A stretch of 64,000 bases of DNA from Mactra quadrangularis. Taxonomy: Eukaryota; Mollusca; Bivalvia; Venerida; Mactridae. The stretch covers positions 30,019,487 through 30,083,486 of the forward strand of contig CM046299.1 in NCBI GenBank assembly GCA_025267735.1. The letters run 5' to 3'. The notes under the pieces are model-generated. The model ran no database searches, was not told where the DNA came from, and saw only the letters and a program-made list of their open reading frames with translations. Below, one piece after another: positions 32,833-44,672 of this stretch (its first letter is position 1; each line of letters opens with the position of its first letter). The position numbers and the translations under genes were made by a program.

Positions 32833-34640
32833 CTAGATTTTGTCTGTCATTTGACAGTCTACTATGTAGATCTCTAGAGCCTTATATACTGAGCTCCTAA
32901 CTGCCTTGCTGGGATCCAACAGGTTTTGGATATCAAAGTTAATATCCAATTTTTGCAAGGCAGTCCTAAGCTCAGTCCTGGGAGAGCTAAACTTTGTACA
33001 GGTGAACAGAAAGTGCTCAGTTGTGAAATCAACCCCACAATGGGGGCAAACCGGGTCAGTATCTGGAAGATATTTACCAAGTGAACCTGGTAGTAGGTTT
33101 GCCCCCATTCTCAGCCTAGTTATACACCTGTCAATCACCTTGTTGATTGAGTAGCTGACAGGCCATCTGAGCCCTACTGAATATTGGAATGAGCTGAATG
33201 GATTTGCCACTTGCTGCTGTATTTGCTTGTGGTGTTCCACCAAGCTTCCAATTGTCTTTGATCTAACAATTGAGTAAATTTCAGTAGGGGCAAGGTTGAC
33301 ATCACAACTGGGCTCTGGGAGATTTAAACCCTCCTTGGCTGCCTTGTCTGCAGTTTCATTTCCAGAGATGTCCAGATGGGCTGGGCACCATAAGAAAGAA
33401 AGTTCAAGTCCAGATTTTAAAATTTGTTGATATTTGTTAATAATATTTTCCAAAAGATCTGGTCTTATTTGATTTACTTTTTGAGTTTTGAATAGTAATT
33501 AAAGATGATAATGAATCAGATAGTATGACAGTTTTTGAAGGTTTATTTTGGATAATCCAGCCCATGGAGACATCTATGGCAACCATTTCTGCAGTGTAGA
33601 TAGAACAATTATTGTTTAACCTATCTATATGTTTTACATTTAAGGAAGGGATATAGTAAGCACAGGAAACTTTTCCTGTAAAGGGACACTTAGAACCATC
33701 AGTGTAAATTTTTGTATGGTTGGGAAAGTTAAGTTCTAAGTGTTCACGAAAGGATATTTTTAAGATAGGGATGTCAATTTCACCCTTGGTGGTGGAGTTT
33801 AGGGTGAGGTCTACAGGAGGTGGAGAAAGCAGCCAAGGAAATGGGTTCTTTGGTCTGAAGTCTGTCACCTGTACATCACTGAGACCCATTTTTCCCCTCA
33901 ACATATCTACTTTAGCCCCAAATGGAGTGAAGGGGAATTTAAATCTCTTGGGTACTTCTTTGTTGGTCCCAATGTTGGAGTTTAGAGGGTTCTATTCCCT
34001 CTGTGTTTGTGGCCTGGCCCAGAATTTAGCAATCTGCCCAGGTCTCCTGAAGAGCAGTGGCATTACCCTGACCTCAGCTTCCAGTAAATGTTTAGGTTTA
34101 GTAGGGAGGGCTCTTAATGCAATCCTTAAGGCCTTATTTTGTATAACATCTAACTTTTTGAGTTGGGTTGGACAGGCTTCACAATAGATTTCAGCTCCAT
34201 AGTCAATTTTTGGTCTTATTAAAGATTTGTAAATTTGAAGGAGACTCTTTTTGTCAGACCCATAGTCTGTATGTTTTAGCATTTTCATTAAATTTAGGTC
34301 AGAGGTACACCTTGAAACAATATAATCAATATGGGGGCCAAAAGTGAGTCTCTGGTCTTATAACATGCCTAAAAATTTGGTCTGTTTGACCATGTTAACA
34401 GGTGTACCTCCTAAATTGAGCTGAACTCTATTATGATTTGTAACCCTGTTCCCAAGAAGCATCCCCACTGTTTTTTCCTTAGAAATTTTAAATCCCCAAT
34501 CTAAAGCCCATTCCCAAACTAAATGCAAGCTCTTTTGTATTTTCACCACAAGATGATTTAAATTTTTGCCTGAAAGCCTGAACGTGATGTCTTGCAATGT
34601 AGGACTAAGCCATTGGGGCGCGGCCTGACTGGCGAGTCGA
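32833..34640 (-). pseudogene. 5'-truncated non-LTR retrotransposon (RT end plus RNase H), broken
   Basis: From N to C: the end of the reverse-transcriptase palm (WALDWGFKISKEKT, then LGGTPVN...KFLGML), the thumb (YKSLIRPKIDYGAEIY...LDVIQNKALR), then RNase H with YTDGSK, AEMVAI, LSDSLSSL and WCPAHLDISGNETAD, which supply the D-E-D-D residues. Last comes a cysteine cluster CPHCGVDFTTEHFLFTC. Stops or frameshifts break it near 34,340, 33,990 and 33,440. The catalytic YxDD region is missing: recognisable RT sequence starts just C-terminal of it, at about 34,625. RNase H in a LINE points to the I/Nimb or a related clade (family knowledge). The 3' untranslated part probably extends left toward 32.2 kb. 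Confidence 0.88.
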
Positions 34641-34753
34641 TGAATCCGCACACTGAGAACTACACAGCTGTACGTCTCAAGAAAGAGTTCTTTTAAAAGG
34701 AATCCACTCTTTTACTAAACCAAATAATAAGATACAGCAGGGCCCCTTCTTAC

Positions 34754-34817
34754 CTTTGTGCGGATTCCCATGTGCAGCGTGTGCCCCGGTCGCGTGCTCC
34801 TGGTGATGTTCCGCCAT
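34754..34817 (-). CDS. Possible first coding exon of an unknown gene (His-rich N-terminus)
   Basis: ATGGCGG in good start context is followed by 21 codons (MAEHHQEHATGAHAAHGNPH, then K) and a textbook donor, AAAG|GTAAGA, ending in phase 1. The local sequence is much richer in G+C than its surroundings, like a gene 5' end. The downstream exon would lie at lower coordinates, where the truncated LINE now sits, so the gene may be interrupted, or may resume in a more distant exon I did not recognise. The protein is unidentified. It could also be chance or an exon copied with a mobile element. Confidence 0.4.
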
Positions 34818-34924
34818 ATTGAGCTTGCTTGTGAAAAAATGGACCGAGAATATGTTCTCCCATATAACACCGCTTCGTAGCTCAATACTTAAACGTGCAT
34901 CCCTAAAAAGTTCCTTTTGTCCAC

Positions 34925-35075
34925 TTTCTTCAGTGAGAAATTCAGAGCAAGTATTTAATAATGTGTATGACCTCATTTGGCAGCTACCACGGCACAACAA
35001 GATTATAGAGGATTCTCAATATTTATGCATGAATTTCAAAACGAGGTTAAGATGGGTCAGATGTAAACAACTCTC
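34925..35075 (-). mobile_element. Tc1/mariner remnant (terminal part), minus orientation
   Basis: This is an inverted copy of pieces of 37,586-37,945: GGCAGCTACCA, GAGCAAGTATTTAATA, AAACGAGGTTAAGATGGGTC. The middle, which encodes the transposase C-terminus in the other copy, is deleted here. It abuts the possible first exon at 34,754-34,817. Confidence 0.55.
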
Positions 35076-35079
35076 CAAG

Positions 35080-35999
35080 TATAGTCTGATTTTATCCGGT
35101 GAGCCGTGACTGCACTTTTGTATTTATAGATTTTTGGAACATTCCTACAAAAAGGTAACACAGCTTATTTAACCAACCAAGTGATTACTGTCTTTATAAT
35201 AATTATTCAACATTGATTTAAGTGACTCAGTGGTCGTGGCAGGAAGACACTTTGATTGTAAGACATTGCTTTTGTTACCCCGGGTTCGAATCCTGCTTGG
35301 TATCCATTATTCTTTTTTCTTTTTTTGACATCATGGAACCGTATAACTCGAATTCTCTGTGCAGCACGAAGCCAAATGTATATAAAATAGAATATGCATA
35401 TTTGCCTGGGTTGTGCATAGTTATTTCTTCGATGTCATACAATAAACTGTCTCGACCGTGTCTAATAGAAATGATTCTATGTACATGCTATTTAAAAGAA
35501 TGATAAGCGGAATGGAATGCATGTAACTTTGGCATATTTGTTCGAAAGTATCCTAGTCTGATTTCTATTCAACTGCTGTATTTGAAGCCGAATGTATAAT
35601 ATTAATGTATCATTATTAGGTACAATGTAAATTGCTAGATATAAAAATAAAGAACCAAGGAAATAAAGCAAATAGAAATTAAAAAAAAATCAAATTATAG
35701 CGCAACAATCATGAGATTATACGTACAACTATGCATGAATTTAATAATGAATTAAAAAACGGAGGCGGTGAGGTTCGAACCACTGCTGTAAAAATTTATG
35801 CATTGGCCATATGTTTCCGACTCGTTACCGACTTCGCTATTTTGAACAATGATTTTGAACTATTATATTTTGCATTTATACTTGAGATATTATAGTTTGT
35901 ATTGATCTTCAGTGTAGTATTTACTGGTTATACCAATCGTCATGGTTATGATTAGACTCATCCAACCTGTCACGGCTCACCGAATAAAATTGGACTATA
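35080..35999. mobile_element. TIR element (0.92 kb) with a tRNA-like box near each end
   Basis: The inverted ends are TATAGTCTGATTTTATCCGG followed by TGAGCCGTGAC, and its complement GTCACGGCTCACCGAATAAA followed by ATTGGACTATA. TA occurs at both margins, fitting a TA target. Near the left end a tRNA-like stretch has GACTCAGTGGTCGTGGC and GGTTCGAATCC (35,224-35,300). Near the right end a different one lies on the minus strand (TAGCGAAGTCGGTAACG and GGTTCGAACC, 35,765-35,840). No transposase. Confidence 0.7.
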
Positions 36000-36004
36000 G
36001 TATA

Positions 36005-37560
36005 AATGGCAGGAGGAGGTTAGAGGTATCTGTTAGTAGATTTATAAGAAAATACAAGGTTAACAATTAATGCTGATGTGTATATGACTGTAACTTAAAC
36101 TTAATATTTTATGTTGATACTCATGTTTAATCTTCTACTTAAATTCAATAGACAAAAATTATTAACAAGTGTTTCAAGTTAATATTTAGTGTTACTTTCT
36201 CGTTAGACAGTACTTTTGAAAAAAATATTAAGCTTAATAAATTGTCTTCAAGGTTATCTTCAACACATACAATATCTTAAGCTTTTTATGATTTCTCAGT
36301 TAATACAGTTGATACATTTGAAAAAGTATAAAATACAGTTAAATGTAGATTTTTATCAATGAAAGAAATTCAAACCCTGTTCCTATATTACCGTAAACAT
36401 TTATGTAATTTATATTCAGAATCCAGGATCAACTAATGTGTTCAAATCAATTTATGTGTGTCAGGAGCACACTAAATGAATCCCCAAAAAAATGAAAATT
36501 AATACTTTCCAAAATGTGTTTGACTGGTCCATAGCCAAGGATACCACAAAACATAAGAATAGAAAAGAACTAGCAATATCAGGTAACACTTCACAACTGT
36601 GTGAGCATCTTTGTTTATAAAAGTCAAAATAAAGCATTTTCAAGAATTTGGAATAATCAAGATTTAACTCAAGAGAGGCAAAATATTAATATACCTAAGC
36701 AATGTCTATTTGAAAACAATACAACTTTATGATTTATTTTGAAACTACATGTATTTTGGAAAGGAATGATAGAGGTAGGGATTAACATGTCTTTCTTGAT
36801 AACATAGTCAACAACAATAATGTATAATCTCATTTGATTTAATTTACTATACTACATAATTTTAGCCACTACCTAATTATTTGTCATGGTTCTGTTTTTT
36901 AGATTAAAAACATATATATTTTTAAAGGAACTGATGATATTTCAAATAGCATATAAACATTGAAGTCATCAGAAGGGTAAAAGAATTATTAGTAATCTAA
37001 ATAATGGTGTCTGTAGGTTAAGTCAGTCGGGACTGTATCAGTTCTCATTTTAAAGGTCATGCATGTATTGTTGAACTAAAGACATGCTTTTCAATTCTTC
37101 CCATACAAACTCTTCAGAAGTACAGTTTTCTCTGTAGACATTAGATACAAATTATATAGGTTCATTAGTGAAGTTGAATACAATAAATATAGTACAGTAC
37201 AGTAAACCAACTTTATCTTCATACAACTAAATATACTATCAATAGTTACATCATTTTATTGCTCTTACTTAATAAATTTAGAATGTTAACCTGATAGCCT
37301 TTGATTTGCTATGGTAATTATTATAAGATCAGATCTACAACAACATACTGTGATAAAATAAACAATTAGTCAGTCTAACATTAGACTGATTACTATATAG
37401 ATTGCGAAGTGTATTTACACAGTATTTATGTTGCTTTTGTTTAATGATAGGTATAATAGGTTAAAGTTTTTCATAACAAATAAATAAATTAGCATATTTC
37501 AGTAACAAACTGGCGAACAAATCAATACTTTTCTCAGGATCTCTATATCACACAATGTGT
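36005..37560. other. AT-rich stretch with no recognisable content
   Basis: I see no coding frame, element ends or structured repeats here. Confidence 0.6.
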
Positions 37561-37585
37561 AACTACGCTGGCTTATCAGTTTGTT

Positions 37586-37945
37586 TACATTTGACCCATC
37601 TAAACCTCGTTTTCACTACCTCATGAATTATTCATGAGCATAATATTAAGAAAGGTTTATGTTCTATGTCATACTGCTAGAGGATCAATAGTCATGTTTC
37701 GCAAAAATAATATGCATGTAATTCTTTCCAAAGCGCGCGGGCACGAATCCTATCGAAAACTTGTTTGATTTGCAAAAACGTCGAGTTTGAGCATATTCCC
37801 AGCAGCATAACCTCCATGAACTGGAGCGTGACGTTCAAGAGGTATGGAGAAATATCTCACAGTACCAGCAAAGATACATTGTATCTATGAGATCTCATTG
37901 GTAGCTGCCAATGGAGGTCATATCAGTATCAAATACTTGCTCACT
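37586..37945 (+). pseudogene. Decayed Tc1/mariner transposase C-terminus
   Basis: At 37,725-37,905 the plus strand reads, with one stop, TNPIENLFDLQKRRV, then HELERDVQEVWRNISQYQ, then YIVSMRS. This matches the region around the catalytic Glu of Tc1-type transposases (SPDLNPIEHLWD...EEWxxIPQ...LIxSM). The N-terminal two thirds and the catalytic aspartates are absent. A related piece lies inverted at 34.9-35.1 kb. Confidence 0.75.
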
Positions 37946-38292
37946 TTGTGACTTTTTACATAAATACCTATGTTAAAGACACTCGTATAAAATCACAATT
38001 ATTGAAAATATGATAATATAATTTTGTCTAGAATATACCTGACAGATGTTGCTTTAATAAATATCGCCATGAGATTCTGTGTGGTGTTTCCGAATCTAGT
38101 TTAAGCACTTACCCATGATTGTAAAAATCCAAAATATACACAAATTTATTTCACTGAGAGCCATCTTTTTCGTTTGTGATACACTATTTACTATTATTGG
38201 CAATTGTATGAATAAACTAACTTGATATATCTTTAATCTAAAAGATGCATGATGAAAATATAATTGTACAAAACATATCACATTAAGTATTG

Positions 38293-38610
38293 TAGCCTGT
38301 TCAATTACCCTAAACGTTTCAAAACGTTACGTAACGATACATTCGGAACTCCTTGGTCATTCGCTGCGAATAATTTTCGGACATATTTAGACGCTATTTT
38401 GAAACTGCCGGCGTTAAAGTAAACAAATATACGATCGTTTAGTCAAAGAGTGATGGTTTGTTTTTAGTCCATAAATTTTGAAACATCACTCATTGCCTTA
38501 ACGATCGTATATTTGTTTATTAGATTATATTATTCGCAGAGAATGGCCGAGGAGTTCCGAATGTATCGTTACGGAACGTTTTGGAACGTTTCGGGTAATT
38601 GAACAGGCTA
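38293..38610. mobile_element. Hairpin MITE (318 bp)
   Basis: TAGCCTGTTCAATTACCC at the left and GGGTAATTGAACAGGCTA at the right. The arms match inward over roughly 110 bp, including CGTTACG..ATACATTCGGAACTCC, and an inner copy of CGATCGTATATTTGTTTA is mirrored too. TA at both ends fits a Tc1/mariner-type target. Confidence 0.9.
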
Positions 38611-38718
38611 CTGTTATTCGTATTGTTTATTTTTTGATTGTCTTACTGTTTGTAAGATTCTTTACCAAGATATAGATCAAAATAACAAAGCGTGTTCGTG
38701 TAAACATTAAACATGAAC

Positions 38719-38988
38719 TATAGCTCGTTTAGGATAACTTGAGACAAAATACAACGATACCATTTTTATACACAGGTGGATTCAAGTTTAGTACACGTAA
38801 TTATCGACTACTATCAGTGTGTTTTTATGTATTAAATTTAGTACGAGAACACACGTTCCACGCATTAAGACATGTTTAAGACTTTCATTACACAAAATCA
38901 GCTGACCTCCCTGTTTAAGGTAATACCTGAGTCCAAAATATGTAAACAAGCTGAGTCGTTTGTCTCAAGTTATCCTAAACGAGCTATA
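38719..38988. mobile_element. Small TA-flanked MITE
   Basis: TATAGCTCGTTTAGGATAAC then TTGAGACAAA at the left is mirrored as TTTGTCTCAAG then TTATCCTAAACGAGCTATA at the right. About 30-bp TIRs enclose 210 bp of AT-rich, non-coding sequence. It lies 110 bp from the previous MITE but has unrelated ends. Confidence 0.88.
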
Positions 38989-39887
38989 ATTCATTCCGGA
39001 GGTAGGCAGTTTTGAAAATTAAAGTTGTTTAGTTCATTTTAACAAAATAAGTGTGGCAGATAAACCCCCACCCCTTGGTCAATCATGCTTGTAATTGTAG
39101 AACGCATAACCACTACTCCAACAAGACACTCAACAAATATCTTTTTAGAATAATGTATTTTATTGACATCCTGAGCATCCCCTGTCGCAGATTAGTTCAT
39201 TTTATTGTTTATATAAAAAGTGTTTCGATTTTTGTACGAACTATTTATTTATTATTGTTATAAAACTGTTTTGATACCTTTGAAGTCTTTGAAATTTAAC
39301 AAACATTATATAAGAAACGCAATTTTAACTTCCTCCTTTTTGAGTACACTGCACGCATTTTGTGAAATTTGACGATCCTTCTATGCATACATGTACTATG
39401 CCGCCATGTTTAATCCATGTTTTTACAGTTTTTCTTTTTCAAGTGTATACTTTATTTACAAAAACGTAAATAATATATAGGCACGGTCTATTGATGGAAA
39501 TGACATGCAACGTTTGCTTACAAATAAAATTGTAAGGAGAAATACATGTAATAGGCATGACAGGCAATTTGGCATACACTCAGCAGACAACTATTTGTTT
39601 TTTGTTTTTTTTGTTCAATAACATTTGGTCACATTGGTGTCTGGGTACTACCAGTACAATTCTGAATCTACCATTTCATACCATTCTCATACTCAGGACA
39701 GAGGCTATCAAGATTCTCGATACTAGCTTCTTATTATTGATAGCCTCTTGAACCTTGGTACGAGAATTCTTCATACATGTAGGTTCTAATACTTCATAAT
39801 TGACAATTAAATACAACCTAGTTTAAACTGAAAGGTCTCTTAAGTCTTCTACATAATGTTAAACATAAACATTTCTTTCTAAATGTA

Positions 39888-40978
39888 TATTCAGCAAAAA
39901 TAAAAACCTGACAGTGTATATTTGTTTAAATTTTTAAAGACCAAATGACTGAAATGTAAAAACAAATGTTGGGCATGATAGAAAGATGTATGCACAACAT
40001 TGATATGGATTTGGTTGTTATTAATGACGTTTTGGTTTGTTAAATTATACATGTTCTGATGTAAGGGTCAAAATTAAATTTATCAGTTTTGTGGCTGTAC
40101 CATGTTGACTACGTGTGGATATGTTTTAATAATTTCATCAACAGTTGTAAATTAAATTTGAGTTGTTATTTCAGTCAATATCTGTTGTGGCCTCCTCTAG
40201 CTCTAAGAAGTGCGTCAACGCGTCGACGCATAGAATTGACGTAATGTTGAACAAGGTTATTCGGAAGGTTGTTCCATTCTGCTATCAACGCATTTGTCAG
40301 CTCGTGTATGTTTTGTGGGTTGTGATTTCGCCGAACATTTCTGCCAAGCGCATCCCAGATATGCTCCATGGGGTTCATATCTGGAGACTTTGCTGGCCAT
40401 TGCATGGTTTTGACGTTGGCTGCAGCTAAGCGTTGTCATGTTGAAACATAACTGGGGCGTTCCTTTGCATAAATGGAATGGCTTCGGCATTCAAGACCTC
40501 GTCAATGTATCTCTGGGCGTTTAAGTTGCCGCGGATAACAATAAGCCCGGTCTTCTTTCCACCCATTATACCGCCCCACACCATAACGCCTCCACCACCA
40601 AAACGATCATGCTGTCGAACACAAACAGAACGGTATTCCAGTCACGTCGCCGCCAGTGACGGTGCGCACGTGCCCACACAATACGAGCATGACGATGGCG
40701 TAAAGTTAGAATACCGCCTGTATATACACAGATACTGAACACATGTATATTGCCTTTCATAACTGTCTATCTGACACAGTTCAGTCTGCACGAGGTTTAC
40801 GTGCAAAAATTGAAAATTTACGCTTAGCTGCGTATTATTGACAATAGTCGGACAAGACAAAACAGGTGTGTAGTGTAACAATAGTACATGTATACACACT
40901 ACACAACATTTTATTTAACACACATATAAAAAAGTAATTGACAGAAATAAAGTGTCAGGTTTTTATTTTTGCTGAGTA
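39888..40978 (-). mobile_element. Tc1/mariner element, complete ends, dead transposase
   Basis: The terminal repeats TATTCAGCAAAAATAAAAAC / GTTTTTATTTTTGCTGAGTA are flanked by TA on each side; total length is 1,091 bp. The minus strand encodes WARAHRHWRRRDWNTVLF, then GGGGVMVWGGIMGGKK, RGNLNAQRYIDEVLN, MFQHDNA (second catalytic Asp), and SPDMNPMEHIWDALGR (third catalytic residue, Glu). The segment that normally carries the first catalytic Asp after WNTVLF is deleted, and the frame breaks just after HDNA. The terminal repeats look young, so it could still be moved by an enzyme supplied from elsewhere (inference). Confidence 0.92.
40175..40405 (-). pseudogene. Tc1/mariner transposase, C-terminal fragment
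   Basis: This 76-codon open frame begins near MQWPAKSPDMNPMEHIWD and ends RRVDALLRARGGHNRY, the usual C-terminus of Tc1-type DD34E transposases. The upstream half (to about 40,690) is in other frames because of a frameshift after HDNA at about 40,430 and an internal deletion near 40,610. Confidence 0.9.
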
Positions 40979-41099
40979 TATTTTAGTCATACACTTATAG
41001 TTAGGCATACTAAGTCTTGATTGTATTGTGTGCAGAATTCTACTTGGAAATAAAACCTTACAACAATAGTGGACAGTAAGGCAAGTGACAACGTTGTAA

Positions 41100-42296
41100 A
41101 CTTTGATTTATTTTTTATTGCTCATACATGCAGCATTAAATACATGTACATTACAACAAATAGAAGACATAGCACATAACTTGTCATAATTCACAGCGTC
41201 TTGAGCATCACCTGAAATATACAAATGCTTGAGATAGGATACAAAATATTCAAGTGTAGAAAACAACCATATATAACTTAGATCTATTTGTTCGCATGTC
41301 AGATGGATTAATCAGGGCACTTGATGAAAACTTTGTTAAATCATTCAAATAATAATTCAATTCTAAAGTAGTCTGTATAGAGTGCTATACAAATATGGTA
41401 GATAATAACCATGATTCAAAGGTAATTATAACAACATAAATTTACATCAACTAAACCAGTATTTTATTTGGTGCGTCAATCACATTTTTACTTCAAAATA
41501 AGTCTGTATATAAGAGTAAGCCAGTAATGAATGAAATATTATCAATAAATAAACTCAATTACCAGCACACATCAGCAACATAGCTCATCATGATTCAATG
41601 TCATTGCCATTTCATCAAGTTTTTCCTCCATGCAAATATTCTTCATACTCCACCACAAATAACCTGCATGTATAAAATAAGACAAATTCTATAAAAAAAT
41701 GATTGATTTAACAAGTTTTGTGCAGCAAACCTATGATAATACAGTTTTACAAAGGACGTTCTTAATGCAAAATGTCATTTTCGGATTCGTCCCCAAGTAC
41801 GAATCGGTAAGTGTACGAATGTCATAAATCACTTTTTGTTTCATCTTCATCATCTACCAAGTTAAGGACAGGAATCCAATCTGGATTGTAATTAGTCCCG
41901 CGGGTTTGTTCTCATTCATTACGAAACACAACTTTTGCTACAAATTTGATGCTACAACATTCTTGCAATTTAATTTTATTACATAAATACTAATAAGTTA
42001 GCAGTAAAGCTGCGTTTTACAGGAAAAAATCAAGAATATGAAATCAAAATGTCAACAGACGATGCGTTATGACGATGACTAGGTTGTTATGTATTACTTT
42101 GAAAATCGCATTTACGGTGAATATCTGCTGCTGCAGTGAATATACAACACAGAATGAAAGAAATCTTACCTTGAACGGGGACTGGTAGATTAAATTCAGC
42201 ATTTCAGATGGTTTCTGTATTGAACTTTCGTTGTCATCATGACTCTCTGTGTCAGACTGCGGTCAAGACGATGCAATGTTTCATGATTACGTCATT
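41100..42296 (-). ncRNA. Possible three-exon spliced transcript, probably noncoding
   Basis: Candidate exons: one ending at 42,174 with donor AAG|GTAAGA; 41,573-41,663 between TGCAG and GTAATT; and one starting at 41,211 after ATATTTCAG and running to an AATAAA-type signal (complement TTTATT near 41,105). Joining the exons gives only very short frames (longest from the best ATG about 16 codons), so I favour a long noncoding RNA if it is real. The start is placed loosely. It could equally be chance splice-like sequence. Confidence 0.25.
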
Positions 42297-42894
42297 CTAA
42301 GCTGAGTCAAAAAGTCGAAAAGTAGTATCGGTTACTTCCCTTTCGAAAATTTTACCGTAATTATTCTGATTTTTAGACCCCTTACAATATTTGACTGCAT
42401 TATTTGTGATTAAAAGTGATTTATATCGAGAGCAAGAGCCGCCATTTTGTTGTTTTTTTTTTAAATCTGTCCCACAAATAGAAAAGTATTTATCCGGGGA
42501 ATAAATTTCGCCATCCCACAATGCAACACAGGAACCGAACGTGCAAATCTAGTTCGAAAAAACGAGGGTGTGTTATCGCCCCTTTATATGAACTTTACAA
42601 GGACCAAAGGGAGGTAACAAAAAACCAGAAGTGATCGACACAAAATTCAGTTTGGGTAGTATACTGAAATTAATCCGCCAAAATGTTTCGCGATACCTTA
42701 AAGTGGAATTTTAGACTTTTGTTTTTTCCATATTATCTAAAGTTTTAATGTTAATAATATGAAATTGAACATGGTTATAGAACAGCCATTTGTTATGATT
42801 ATTCAACAGAAAACAATATGTAACGATTTCTAAAAAGAAAACATTTGCAGAATCAAAAGCCCAGTAGCAGATCTAGAGGAAATAAACTTAAAAA

Positions 42895-43420
42895 AATTTG
42901 ATAACGAGTGTAAGCCGTACTTGAATTCACGACTGCTTTACACCAGTGATCATTGACCCAATAAGACTTCGCACAAAACGAAGTGGGATGTTTATCCATT
43001 CCTCATGTCAATTAATGGTCAATTCATGTAACGTCAAAGGCCGCACAAGACGTCGACGTATCTCTGTCTAGCTTGTCCAAAGATGTTCAATTGGAATTTT
43101 ATTTGCTAAAAATTACGACCTGGCTTAAATATCAAAGTTATTAAGCTCTGAGAAGTTCTACTGATGCCCGGGCGGCATGTGGTCTGGCGTTAAAATTGTT
43201 GGATAATTAGGCATGGACGTTCGTTGATGTATAGAACAACGGCGATACTAAGAACTTGAGGCGTTGGGCGACAGTGTAACCCCCCCCCCAACGATGCTGA
43301 TAGAAAGAGGAGAAAATAATGATTGCTTGAATAAATTTGCTCCAAAACCTGGAAACTGTTGATAGTGAACACCGTAACATAATGGCTACTTGCATCTTGG
43401 ATACGCCACCCCGTATCAGC
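42895..43420 (-). pseudogene. Second, heavily decayed Tc1-like transposase
   Basis: The minus strand reads VAIMLRCSLSTVSRFWSKF (the helix-turn-helix region, VA..L..S.STVSR.W), then NARPHAARALVELLRA, EHLWTS and HEEWINIPLRFVRSLIGSM across stops and frame changes. These correspond to successive parts of Tc1 transposases (HDNARPH; IEHLWD; EEWxxIPQxxIRxLIxSM). The middle is deleted. Its terminal repeats were not found. It is a different lineage from the 39.9-kb element. Confidence 0.75.
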
Positions 43421-44401
43421 TATGTTTGCTATAAATGTGTATATATAAAATATGTGAATATCCAATAAAAAGTATTTCAATTGATTTACCAAAGGCAAAA
43501 CCAAACAACTCATAAACAAATACTTTATTTAGCATACGAGTATAATCTAGTTTATATTAAATTAAATTGTCAAATAAAAGTCTGCATTACAAGAGTTTGG
43601 TCATACAGCGTTCAGAACTTTTTCCAAGTCAATAAAAAATTCCGATTCACAACAAATTCAGAAACATTACAGTGCTTCCATTGCAGAATGAAAACAAAAC
43701 AATTTGAATTATGTAAGCTATTGACAAAAACGTGTAATTCATAATTATTTATTGTCCATGTATACCTGATTATGGAGGATAGTGTATAATATTTAATAAT
43801 CTGATTAAAACCCAATCTTAAATTTTCCACTCGCCTTCTCGCTAATTTTTTGGCCTTTTTTAAACGAGGGTCACGTTCAGTAACCTTTTTCTCGACAATG
43901 CTCTACAGAATATCTGTTTACGGAATATTTAATGACCGAATTATTCCATTTATGAACAAGCTTTGATAATCAACGGAAGCCAACAGGGTTTTAATATAAT
44001 GTTAATTATCAAGTGTTTTTCATAATGGCCTAGTTAATTGGCTTCCAACCACGATGGATAAAAGTTGATAAAATGTTCACATAGTATCATGTCACCTATT
44101 TGTGCTATTCACTACATGCTGTTTCCTTCAAACCTTAAACAACAGACGGTGCAAATCAGGGAGACCCAACCTGAAAATATACGTATCTTACGGAGGGCGA
44201 GAAAAGTGTCAATTTTAGATACAGCTGTTCTCGATTAAAAATCTTTAAATCTTTAAAAAACACTAATTTCAGGTACTGTGACGGCCATTCAGAAGGAAAT
44301 GGAATAGTAAAAACAAAGTTTGTCCAATAAAGAATGTTATTTCTTTATAAACACAAGGCTGCTGTATATAACTGAATAGTCGTTTATTCACATATGAAAA
44401 C

Positions 44402-44672
44402 TCCGGTTCGGTTGCGCAGTTGGTAGCGCACAGGGATTTCGAATCAAGTGTCCCGAAGGAGGGACGGGTTCGAATCTTACCTCGGGAGGTAATACCCTTC
44501 CATGAAAATTTGATAGTACATGTGTAATGTCAATTTTTTCCATCAATAGGGTATGTAGAGAAGTTTCCGGCCTTGTGGATGGTAAGGTGAGTACCGGTTA
44601 TCAACAAGGGTCCAGGAAAGCTGGTTCCGGTGAGCTGATATAAATTGTGTTGACACAGTGTTAAGCCCAGTA
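44402..44672 (+). mobile_element. tRNA-headed SINE, family B, copy 1
   Basis: The head has GGTTGCGCAGTTGGTAGCGC (A box) and GGTTCGAATC (B box). The body has ATACCCTTCCATGAAAATTT and AACAAGGGTCCAGGAAAGC, with a tail near GTGTTGACACAGTGTTAAGC. The body differs from family A although the overall plan is the same. Confidence 0.85.

Noticed and set aside
34925..35000. Reading the minus-strand frame upstream of 34,817 as an N-terminal extension of the first exon
   Set aside because: That sequence matches the Tc1 scrap inverted at 37.9 kb, and the ATG at 34,817 has the better start context.
42331..42617. Possible MITE between GTTACTTCCCTTT and AAAGGGAGGTAAC
   Set aside because: The word AAGGGAGGTAAC also appears alone at 63.96 kb and the pair matches for only 13 bases with one mismatch. 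No target duplication is visible.
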